DNA of 13,310 nucleotides from CAYMUB01 sp964393545 (GTDB lineage Bacteria > Patescibacteriota > Microgenomatia > Daviesbacterales > UBA10151). Location: contig CAYMUB010000040.1 in assembly GCA_964393545.1 (NCBI GenBank), forward strand, positions 1 through 13,310. The letters run 5' to 3'. The position numbers were made by a program, and so were the translations under genes. This document shows, one piece after another, positions 1-4,838 of this stretch. A model generated the notes under the pieces. That model was given only the letters and a program-made list of their open reading frames with translations, was not told where the DNA came from and searched no databases. The stretch's first letter is position 1; each line of letters begins with the position of its first letter.

Positions 1-47
1 CAACTGAGCTTTTGGAAATAACCACAGCCCAGGTGGCAATGGAGTAA
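1..47 (+). CDS. atpG: ATP synthase F1 gamma subunit, C-terminal end (partial)
   Basis: The reading frame from position 3 gives the short tail TELLEITTAQVAME and a TAA at 45-47. F1 gamma subunits end in a helix of the pattern ITxELxEIxxxAxAL, which this resembles, and atpG normally lies directly upstream of atpD. Only one base separates its stop from the atpD start, and its last codons contain the GGAG that serves as the atpD ribosome binding site, so the two genes are translationally coupled. Gamma is the central rotor shaft of F1. The start and most of the gene lie outside the window. Confidence 0.85.
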   Translation, partial: TELLEITTAQVAME

Positions 48-48
48 T

Positions 49-1416
49 ATGACTAAAGGAAAAATTATACAAATTATTGGAGCAGTAGTTGATGCTCAGT
101 TTGACACAGGTTCTATACCGGCAATTTATAATGCTTTAGAAACAGAGATAGGTAGAGTTAGGTTGGTTTTGGAGGTTCAACAACACTTAGGTGAAGGTCA
201 AGTAAGAGCTGTTGCTATGGGTTCAACAGATGGATTAAAAAGAGGTACGGAGGTTTCAGACACAGGAGCTCCTATCTTGGTACCGGTTGGAAATGAGGTT
301 TTGGGCAGATTATTTAATGTTTTAGGTGAACCAATTGATAAAAAAGGTCCGGTAAAGTCCAAGAAATCTTTACCAATTCATAGAAGTGCTCCTGCATTTG
401 ATGAGCAATCTGTCAAATCTGAAGTATTTGAAACAGGTATTAAAGTGATAGATTTGCTGGCTCCATTTGTTAAGGGTGGAAAAGTAGGATTATTTGGAGG
501 AGCAGGAGTTGGAAAAACCGTTTTAATTCAAGAATTAATTAGAAACATTGCGGCAGAGCATGGTGGATATTCTGTTTTTGCCGGAGTTGGTGAGCGGACC
601 AGGGAAGGAAATGATTTGTATGAAGAAATGAAATCTTCAGGAGTTATTGATAAAACAGCTTTGGTATTTGGACAAATGAATGAGCCTCCTGGAGCAAGAC
701 AAAGAGTGGGTTTGTCTGCTTTAACAATGGCAGAGTATTTTAGAGATGAACAGGGTAAGGATGTGTTGTTATTTATAGATAATATTTTTAGGTTTTCCCA
801 GGCAGGATCTGAAGTTTCAGCACTATTAGGAAGAATTCCATCAGCTGTTGGATATCAACCAACTCTGGCAACTGAAATGGGACAACTGCAGGAAAGAATT
901 ACTTCAACTAAAAAAGCATCTGTTACCTCTGTTCAGGCAGTTTATGTGCCAGCTGATGATTACACAGATCCTGCTCCTGCTGCAACTTTTGCCCATTTGG
1001 ACTCCACAATTGCCTTGGAAAGATCTTTAGCAGAACAAGGTTTATATCCGGCAATTGATCCTCTAGCATCCTCATCCAGAGCTTTAACTCCGGAAATTGT
1101 AGGACAGGAACACTATGATATTGCTTTAAAAGTGCAAAGAGTTTTACAAAGGTATAGAGATTTACAGGATATTATTGCTATTTTAGGAATTGAAGAATTA
1201 TCTGATGAAGATAAATTAATTGTGGGAAGAGCCAGAAAGATTCAAAGAATGTTAACTCAACCCTTCTTTGTTGGTGAGGCATTTACCGGTATTGCCGGTA
1301 AATATGTTTCCATCAAAGATACAATCAAAGCCTTCAAGGAAATTTTAGATGGAAAACATGACTCAAAATCTGAACAAGCCTTCTACATGAAGGGAACTAT
1401 AGAGGAAGTTAAGTAA
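49..1416 (+). CDS. atpD: ATP synthase F1 beta subunit
   Basis: This is the catalytic subunit of the membrane-associated F1Fo ATP synthase, which makes ATP from ADP and phosphate using an ion gradient. The 455-residue product is full length for the family (about 460). Visible are the N-terminal beta-barrel domain (about 1-75), the Walker A P-loop GGAGVGKT at 150-157, GERTREGNDLYEEM with catalytic glutamate E182, Walker B LLFIDN at about 240-245, the family signature PAIDPLASSS at 334-343, and a DELSEED-type element (EELSDED) in the C-terminal helical domain. The ATG at 49 has GGAG four bases upstream inside the end of atpG. Unusually, atpC does not follow: five minus-strand genes converge on it. 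Its last 14 codons recur in diverged form at 2106-2147. Confidence 0.98.
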   Translation: MTKGKIIQIIGAVVDAQFDTGSIPAIYNALETEIGRVRLVLEVQQHLGEGQVRAVAMGSTDGLKRGTEVSDTGAPILVPVGNEVLGRLFNVLGEPIDKKGPVKSKKSLPIHRSAPAFDEQSVKSEVFETGIKVIDLLAPFVKGGKVGLFGGAGVGKTVLIQELIRNIAAEHGGYSVFAGVGERTREGNDLYEEMKSSGVIDKTALVFGQMNEPPGARQRVGLSALTMAEYFRDEQGKDVLLFIDNIFRFSQAGSEVSALLGRIPSAVGYQPTLATEMGQLQERITSTKKASVTSVQAVYVPADDYTDPAPAATFAHLDSTIALERSLAEQGLYPAIDPLASSSRALTPEIVGQEHYDIALKVQRVLQRYRDLQDIIAILGIEELSDEDKLIVGRARKIQRMLTQPFFVGEAFTGIAGKYVSIKDTIKAFKEILDGKHDSKSEQAFYMKGTIEEVK

Positions 1417-1450
1417 GACTTGGAGTTTGCGCACTTTTGGGGAATTTATG

Positions 1451-1876
1451 TCAAGAGGATTTAGACTTTTTTGATTTAAGTTCTATTTCTTTTTCTACTA
1501 AATCAAACTTAACTACAAATTTATCAAAAAAACCATATTGACCTAAGATTCCAACATTCTGAGGTAAATCAGCAAAAACAATCTTTGTTTTGAATGTTTT
1601 TCCATCCAGATCAACATTGATCTGACTAATAAAGCCAGAAGTCACATCTTCTGTGGCAGAGGTAAAATATATCCTTTTGCAGTTATCCAGATTAATTTCT
1701 AGTATTTCTGCCAACCCAGTTGGTAGAATGGAAAAGTCTGCACCTGAATCAATCAATGCCTCATATCTGATAGAAATTGATCCAACGTTTAGACTAATAG
1801 GAATGATTGGTCTTTGCAGCTTTTGTTTTTTTGAAAAGGGGGAAAATAAATCAAGCTCTCTATATCTATATTTCAC
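1451..1876 (-). CDS. Retropepsin-like (clan AA) aspartic protease
   Basis: The product has 141 residues, the size of a single-domain retropepsin-like protease that would act as a homodimer. The catalytic motif is ALIDSGADFSILP, with the DSG triad at residues 43-45 after two beta strands. Further on, VGILGQYGFFD (about 108-118) matches the hydrophobic-hydrophobic-Gly element that packs against the active site in this fold. No signal peptide or membrane segment is seen, so a cytoplasmic location is likely. The C-terminus is lysine- and serine-rich. It starts four bases after the upstream DUF5678-type gene, so the two are almost certainly co-transcribed. Its stop lies 34 bases from the atpD stop, tail to tail, with no clear terminator between. 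The substrate is unknown. Confidence 0.8.
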   Translation of the reverse strand: MKYRYRELDLFSPFSKKQKLQRPIIPISLNVGSISIRYEALIDSGADFSILPTGLAEILEINLDNCKRIYFTSATEDVTSGFISQINVDLDGKTFKTKIVFADLPQNVGILGQYGFFDKFVVKFDLVEKEIELKSKKSKSS

Positions 1877-1880
1877 TTAT

Positions 1881-2078
1881 CTATATATTACCTACAAAAT
1901 ATGTTAGTTTTTCTGGAACAGACATTAAAATTGGTTTTTGAAATCCTTTTTCTCTAGCTTTAGTCCATGCCTCTTTAGCAGTTTCCCCGGAAGATAAAAC
2001 GGTTATTTCATCATCAGCCAGTGTCACCCATTTACCCTTATATTTCCTATAAATACTACTCCAATCGATAGCTTGCAT
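1881..2078 (-). CDS. DUF5678-like small protein paired with the aspartic protease
   Basis: This small protein has 65 residues. It reads YKGKWVTLADDEITVLSSG, then a helix (ETAKEAWTKAREKG), then KPILMSVPE. This is the pattern of the DUF5678 family as I recall it: a short alpha/beta protein with Y-x-G-K-W-V, a mid-protein Gly and a terminal V-P motif. The family has no established biochemical role that I know of. It is first in a two-gene unit with the retropepsin-like protease, so a partner, regulator or substrate role for the protease is plausible but inferred. An extended -10 box ends eight bases before the ATG and there is no Shine-Dalgarno sequence, so the mRNA is probably leaderless or nearly so. 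A remnant of an atpD 3' end lies 27 bases upstream. Confidence 0.7.
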   Translation of the reverse strand: MQAIDWSSIYRKYKGKWVTLADDEITVLSSGETAKEAWTKAREKGFQKPILMSVPEKLTYFVGNI

Positions 2079-2086
2079 ACATTTTT

Positions 2087-2095
2087 ATTATACCA
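2087..2095 (-). promoter_or_regulatory. Extended -10 promoter of the DUF5678/protease unit
   Basis: On the minus strand TGG TATAAT (TGn at 2093-2095, consensus -10 at 2087-2092) lies eight bases upstream of the ATG at 2078. No convincing -35 is spaced correctly, as is usual for extended -10 promoters. The predicted transcription start falls within about three bases of the start codon. Confidence 0.6.
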
Positions 2096-2105
2096 TTAAA
2101 ATTGA

Positions 2106-2147
2106 CAATCCTTCTACATGAAAGGAACAATAGATGAGGTTAAGTAG
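2106..2147 (+). pseudogene. atpD: Remnant of an atpD 3' end (diverged partial duplicate)
   Basis: Read on the plus strand, these 42 bases encode QSFYMKGTIDEVK plus a stop. The intact atpD ends in QAFYMKGTIEEVK plus a stop at 1375-1416. I count 36 of 42 bases identical at a constant offset of 731. Of the six differences, five are at third codon positions; four are synonymous (including TAA/TAG) and one changes Glu to Asp. This is how two atpD alleles diverge under selection, not how neutral DNA decays. In-frame TGA stands where the preceding Glu codon would be, and similarity ends there. It is therefore a non-functional tail fragment left by insertion, duplication or recombination at the end of atpD. 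Confidence 0.85.
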
Positions 2148-2149
2148 AT

Positions 2150-2458
2150 CTATTTATTAAGAGAGAGAGCGATAGTAGGAATCATTTCAATCCTGCCTAA
2201 TCTTTCTTGAACATCATTATCTACATCTTCAGCGAATTCCAATATCAAATCAGCTTTTTCATCAAGCTCTTTGATATCCTTTTTCAATCCACCAAATTTT
2301 AATTCAAGACCTTTGACATCTGTTCCTATTTCATCTAACTTCTCATTTATTAGAGTTATTTGAGTTGTTTGGATAGATTGTCTCATCTCTATTTTCCCTG
2401 TCTTGGTATTTATAATTTCTAACAGTTCTTTAATCACTTTTGCATTATCAACGGCCAT
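2150..2458 (-). CDS. Small coiled-coil protein of unknown function
   Basis: The 102-residue product is highly charged and almost entirely helical. Heptad-like spacing of Ile/Leu/Val runs through about residues 8-92 (for example INEKLDEIGTDVKGLELKF and DIKELDEKADLILEFAED). There are no cysteines, signal peptide or membrane segment. I recognise no family; many short bacterial coiled-coil proteins look like this, so function cannot be assigned. AGGAG lies 12 bases before the ATG, rather far for a Shine-Dalgarno site but the best candidate. Unlike most first genes here, no good -10 box sits immediately before the start. The stop lies three bases from the end of the atpD remnant. It is on the same strand as the 152-residue gene upstream, separated by 71 bases that contain a 12-bp tandem repeat. 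Confidence 0.65.
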   Translation of the reverse strand: MAVDNAKVIKELLEIINTKTGKIEMRQSIQTTQITLINEKLDEIGTDVKGLELKFGGLKKDIKELDEKADLILEFAEDVDNDVQERLGRIEMIPTIALSLNK

Positions 2459-2505
2459 ATTTGTATGCTACTCCTAAAAATTGAGTAAAACAATATATAT
2501 TTTGT

Positions 2506-2529
2506 ATATCAGACAAAATATCTGACAAA
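2506..2529. repeat. 12-bp tandem direct repeat, two copies
   Basis: ATATCAGACAAA (2506-2517) is followed directly by ATATCTGACAAA (2518-2529), with one mismatch. The mismatch also makes TCAGA and TCTGA an inverted pair around a 7-base loop. It lies immediately after the stop of the 152-residue gene and upstream of the coiled-coil gene. A protein-binding site is possible, but two copies in AT-rich DNA could be chance. Confidence 0.5.
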
Positions 2530-2988
2530 TTATTTAAGATTGGCGGGAGCTTTTAAGAAAGGATTGTTATCAAGTTCTGAAGGCTGCACTTTAGTAACTG
2601 ATATTCCTTCTACTACATTTAAGGTTTGTTCCCTTGTTTGTTGACTGGTGGTTAGACTATTTGAGGTTGGAGCACCTAATGCCTGGGTTATGGAAATTGT
2701 TTCTCCCCTATTTTGCCAGGCTAATATTTTACTTTTATCTTCTGCAATTTCTCCTGCTTTATTTTGCCATCCTTGGTGTATAGAGGCATCTATTTCACCT
2801 CTTTCCACACTATCTCCCAGATGATCACCAGCATTAGCTATATGTTCAAAAGGCAGTCCTGCTTGGGCATAAGCTTTGACAGTATTAATATATTGAGAAT
2901 AATTTTGAGTTGGGGAATTAATTTTAAAAGATTTAGCTCTGGTTACTTGGGAATTATTTGAAAAAGTAATACTTTTGTTGTCGTCCAT
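2530..2988 (-). CDS. Hypothetical 152-residue soluble protein
   Basis: I do not recognise this protein. It is polar and Ser/Thr/Asn/Gln-rich at both ends. A likely helical central part (about 30-95) contains YINTVKAYAQAGLPFEHIAN and GWQNKAGEIAEDKSKILAW. It lacks cysteine, membrane segments and a signal peptide. The C-terminal third (about 105-152) is low in hydrophobic residues and probably disordered. The ATG at 2988 is the first start after an in-frame TAA. The GAGGAG upstream is 15 bases away, too far for a normal Shine-Dalgarno role, and falls inside the spacer of a good promoter (TTGATG, 17 bp, TAAAAT) whose -10 ends nine bases before the ATG. Near-leaderless translation is therefore likelier. 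It lies 48 bases downstream of the beta-carbonic anhydrase gene on the same strand. Confidence 0.7.
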   Translation of the reverse strand: MDDNKSITFSNNSQVTRAKSFKINSPTQNYSQYINTVKAYAQAGLPFEHIANAGDHLGDSVERGEIDASIHQGWQNKAGEIAEDKSKILAWQNRGETISITQALGAPTSNSLTTSQQTREQTLNVVEGISVTKVQPSELDNNPFLKAPANLK

Positions 2989-2997
2989 GGGAGGTGT

Positions 2998-3026
2998 ATT
3001 TTACTCCTCTTTTGTTAGAACATCAA
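2998..3026 (-). promoter_or_regulatory. Promoter of the 152-residue protein gene
   Basis: On the minus strand a -35 TTGATG (3021-3026), a 17-bp spacer and a -10 TAAAAT (2998-3003) lie between the carbonic anhydrase stop and this gene. The -10 ends nine bases before the ATG, predicting an mRNA with a 5' leader of only a few bases. Confidence 0.55.
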
Positions 3027-3036
3027 ATAAAATAAT

Positions 3037-3402
3037 TTAGTTTACTAGTTCAGAAGATCCATCCAGATGAAGGTAATAGGTAGCTACTTGTAAAGCTGGG
3101 AATTTTTCTTTTACTTTTGTCTGAACTTCTTTTAAGTCTCTAATATGATGGTTGATAGTTCCTTCGGATCCATATGCTCCGCAATCTTCGTGATTTATAA
3201 TAACTGCTTTTTTAATATTATGTAGTTTTACGGAGACTTCTACTTGAGATAGAATGGTGTCCAAGTTTTTGGCTGCTCCGGCAAATGCTCCTCTATCGTA
3301 TGTACCAGGCTGAAAGTTTTCAATTAACCATTTGTGGATATACTCCTGAAACCTAAAATCTATACAAGTAATAACAATACCTTCTGCATTATGATTTTCC
3401 AT
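3037..3402 (-). CDS. Small beta-class carbonic anhydrase
   Basis: It would catalyse reversible hydration of CO2 to bicarbonate in the cytoplasm. The beta-class zinc site is complete: C13-x-D15-x-R17 (TCIDFRF) supplies the first Cys ligand and the Asp-Arg dyad, and H71-x2-C74 (NHEDCGAYG) supplies the remaining ligands. The 58-residue gap between C13 and H71 agrees with classical beta enzymes. At 121 residues it is much shorter than the usual 190-220, lacking the N-terminal arm and C-terminal extension, like minimal versions seen in streamlined genomes. The ATG at 3402 has no Shine-Dalgarno site, and an extended -10 ends ten bases upstream. It diverges from a second carbonic anhydrase-like gene. 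Confidence 0.85.
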   Translation of the reverse strand: MENHNAEGIVITCIDFRFQEYIHKWLIENFQPGTYDRGAFAGAAKNLDTILSQVEVSVKLHNIKKAVIINHEDCGAYGSEGTINHHIRDLKEVQTKVKEKFPALQVATYYLHLDGSSELVN

Positions 3403-3412
3403 TAATTATAGA

Positions 3413-3442
3413 TATATAGCATATTGAGTTGAATTCTTGCAA
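3413..3442 (-). promoter_or_regulatory. Promoter of the beta-carbonic anhydrase gene
   Basis: On the minus strand: -35 TTGCAA (3437-3442), an 18-bp spacer ending in TGC, and -10 TATATA (3413-3418), ten bases before the ATG at 3402. The -35 lies inside the spacer of the opposing promoter, so the two divergent promoters physically overlap. Confidence 0.5.
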
Positions 3443-3456
3443 TAGTATGCTAGAAT
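3429..3456 (+). promoter_or_regulatory. Promoter toward the zeta-like carbonic anhydrase gene
   Basis: On the plus strand: -35 TTGAAT (3429-3434), a 16-bp spacer ending in TGC (3448-3450), and -10 TAGAAT (3451-3456). The predicted start near 3463 gives a leader of about 54 nt before the ATG at 3517. This is the only clear leader among the promoters in this window, and it contains a terminator-like hairpin. Confidence 0.5.
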
Positions 3457-3479
3457 ATTATCAATTAAATTTACAAACC

Positions 3480-3510
3480 AAGCCGACCCCACAAGGGCCG
3501 AGCTTTTTTT
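3480..3510 (+). terminator. Intrinsic terminator or attenuator in the leader of the zeta-like carbonic anhydrase
   Basis: The hairpin pairs AAGC with GCTT, CG with CG and CCC with GGG around the loop CACAA, with one mismatch and one bulge. Seven T residues follow at 3504-3510. The orientation terminates plus-strand transcription only. No plus-strand gene lies upstream within 2 kb, and the next ATG is six bases past the T tract. It therefore fits an attenuator, or the end of a short RNA of about 50 nt, better than an ordinary end-of-operon terminator. Confidence 0.6.
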
Positions 3511-3516
3511 AAAATC

Positions 3517-4182
3517 ATGAGACTTGAAGTTTATACTGGTTTTAAGCCAGAAATACCAGCAGAATATTTTAAGAAAAGAAATTGGCCTGTTACTTTCATC
3601 CAAAGAGAAAGTATAGAATTAGTTAGAGTACAAAGGGGGGCGCCTCTTGAGTGTGGCGACGGCCGTTTTGATCAGTTAGAAGAAAGAAGAGGACGCGGAA
3701 TCCGGATTTTAGGTGGTGTAAATGCAATTATGGCATTGTTAACAGGAGGTGATGAAATTGGTTTTCAGAGGGCGATAGATTTGCTGGGTAGGTTTGGAGC
3801 AGCTCCTGGTACTCATACAGCTGTAGATGGTTGTGGTTATGCAAATTTATGGATGTCTGGAGACTTGGATTCAGCTCGTTACCCTTATGAACTTGATGGT
3901 GTAGATAAAGGTGGACTTAGGATGGGTGATTGGTTGGCAAGTAAAATGAAGGTTTCCGGAGGAGAACATTTTATGCTAAATGGAAATCATAAGGAGGAAG
4001 GTGTAAGATTGAATCCTTTTAGACAATGGACTGAAGCTGCAAACGATGGATTAAGATTCAGAATAGATGATTGGTTTATGGCTGATCTAGGTATTCCTGA
4101 TGAGGTGAGGTTTTTCAAAATAGCTGAAGTGGTGGAAAAACTCAGGCCTGATGCCACAAAATTAGAAATTATCGTTCCTTAG
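3517..4182 (+). CDS. Probable carbonic anhydrase, zeta (cadmium-type) class-like
   Basis: The 221-residue soluble protein has LECGDGRF with C46-x-D48-x-R50, the metal-Cys and Asp-Arg dyad pattern shared by beta and zeta carbonic anhydrases. HTAVDGCGYAN follows, with H100 and C106 as candidate remaining ligands. The 54-residue Cys-to-His gap and the separated His/Cys (not H-x2-C) resemble the zeta class, in which I recall ligands about 52 and then 10 residues apart. A glycine-rich stretch (RILGGVNAIMALLTGG, 63-78) lies between. The assignment rests on these motifs; the rest of the sequence is unfamiliar, so another metalloenzyme is possible. The ATG is the first start in frame after an upstream stop, and the next Met (72) would lose C46. 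There is no Shine-Dalgarno sequence, and a terminator-like hairpin directly precedes it. Confidence 0.5.
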   Translation: MRLEVYTGFKPEIPAEYFKKRNWPVTFIQRESIELVRVQRGAPLECGDGRFDQLEERRGRGIRILGGVNAIMALLTGGDEIGFQRAIDLLGRFGAAPGTHTAVDGCGYANLWMSGDLDSARYPYELDGVDKGGLRMGDWLASKMKVSGGEHFMLNGNHKEEGVRLNPFRQWTEAANDGLRFRIDDWFMADLGIPDEVRFFKIAEVVEKLRPDATKLEIIVP

Positions 4183-4186
4183 TTTT

Positions 4187-4215
4187 TTGACAAATTGGTA
4201 ATTTCCTGTAATGAT
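4187..4215 (+). promoter_or_regulatory. Promoter of the half-size MFS transporter gene
   Basis: Consensus -35 TTGACA (4187-4192), a 17-bp spacer ending in TGT (4207-4209), and -10 AATGAT (4210-4215). The -10 ends six bases before the ATG at 4222, so the transcript would begin at or next to the start codon. This favours 4222 over the in-frame TTG at 4195, which lies inside the promoter. Confidence 0.55.
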
Positions 4216-4221
4216 GGTGAT

Positions 4222-4836
4222 ATGCTAGCAGAAAAGTTTTTAGGCAGGTATCCTTCTCACTTTCATATTAATCCAATAGTTAAAGCCTTCATAATTTCAG
4301 AATCACTAATTTGGTCTGCCTGGAACTTAATTACCCCGATTGCTGCAATATTTGTGGTAACTAATGTATCCGGAGGCAGTATTCAGTCAGCTGCGTTTGG
4401 TTATAGTATTTACTTGGTAAGTAGAGTTATCTTTGAATTACTTATCGGTAGATCTCTAAATGGAGCGTCAGATAAAAAGAAGTTCACTTATATAGCTGTG
4501 GGACTATTCATTATTACTATCTCTTATTTAGGATTTGCTTTTACCAGTGTTTTGCTCCTTCTTTATATATTTTACTTTTTACAAGGTCTTGGGATTAGTA
4601 TAGCTACTCCTGCAAAAAATTCCTTATTTTCAATTCATCTTGATAAAAATAAAGAGGCTGCTGAATGGAGTATAACAGATGCTGCCATCCTGCTTTCTGA
4701 TGCTTTAGCAATCATGGTGGGTGGTTTTATAGCGGCCAATTTTGGTTTTAAACCTCTTTTCATTATTGCCAGTGCCATTAATTTACTGGGAATAATTCCC
4801 TATTTTCTAAAATTTGATAAAAATATCCGCATCTAG
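4222..4836 (+). CDS. Half-size MFS-type membrane transporter
   Basis: From the ATG the product has 204 residues. About six hydrophobic segments can be counted, starting near residues 19-47 (two segments), then one around 60, a pair about 83-120, and a pair in the last 50 residues. Between early helices is GRSLNGASDKKKF, resembling the G-x-L-x-D-R-x-G-R/K loop that marks major facilitator superfamily proteins. MFS transporters normally have 12 helices (400 or more residues); this has half, with no second half downstream. It either pairs as a dimer, is a natural half-MFS, or is a remnant. No frameshift is evident: the stop is two bases from the converging GT4 stop. The substrate cannot be inferred. 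Confidence 0.65.
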   Translation: MLAEKFLGRYPSHFHINPIVKAFIISESLIWSAWNLITPIAAIFVVTNVSGGSIQSAAFGYSIYLVSRVIFELLIGRSLNGASDKKKFTYIAVGLFIITISYLGFAFTSVLLLLYIFYFLQGLGISIATPAKNSLFSIHLDKNKEAAEWSITDAAILLSDALAIMVGGFIAANFGFKPLFIIASAINLLGIIPYFLKFDKNIRI

Positions 4837-4838
4837 AT

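Noticed and set aside
1417..1450. Terminator between atpD and the converging protease gene
   Set aside because: No stable hairpin followed by a T tract could be found on either strand in these 34 bases.
1653..1907. Plus-strand open frame opposite the aspartic protease
   Set aside because: It is antisense to the DSG-containing protease and has no promoter, ribosome binding site or recognisable domain.
3004..3009. GAGGAG upstream of the 152-residue gene as its Shine-Dalgarno site
   Set aside because: It is about 15 bases from the ATG and lies within the promoter spacer, upstream of the predicted transcription start; a hairpin with the nearby CCTCC would be only about four base pairs.
3406..3603. 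Minus-strand 65-residue open frame between the two carbonic anhydrases
   Set aside because: It overlaps the start of the plus-strand carbonic anhydrase and the divergent promoters, and has no motif or ribosome binding site.
4195..4221. Longer MFS reading starting at TTG 4195
   Set aside because: These codons overlap the TTGACA/AATGAT promoter, add a polar stretch with no homology signal and lack a ribosome binding site; ATG 4222 fits better.
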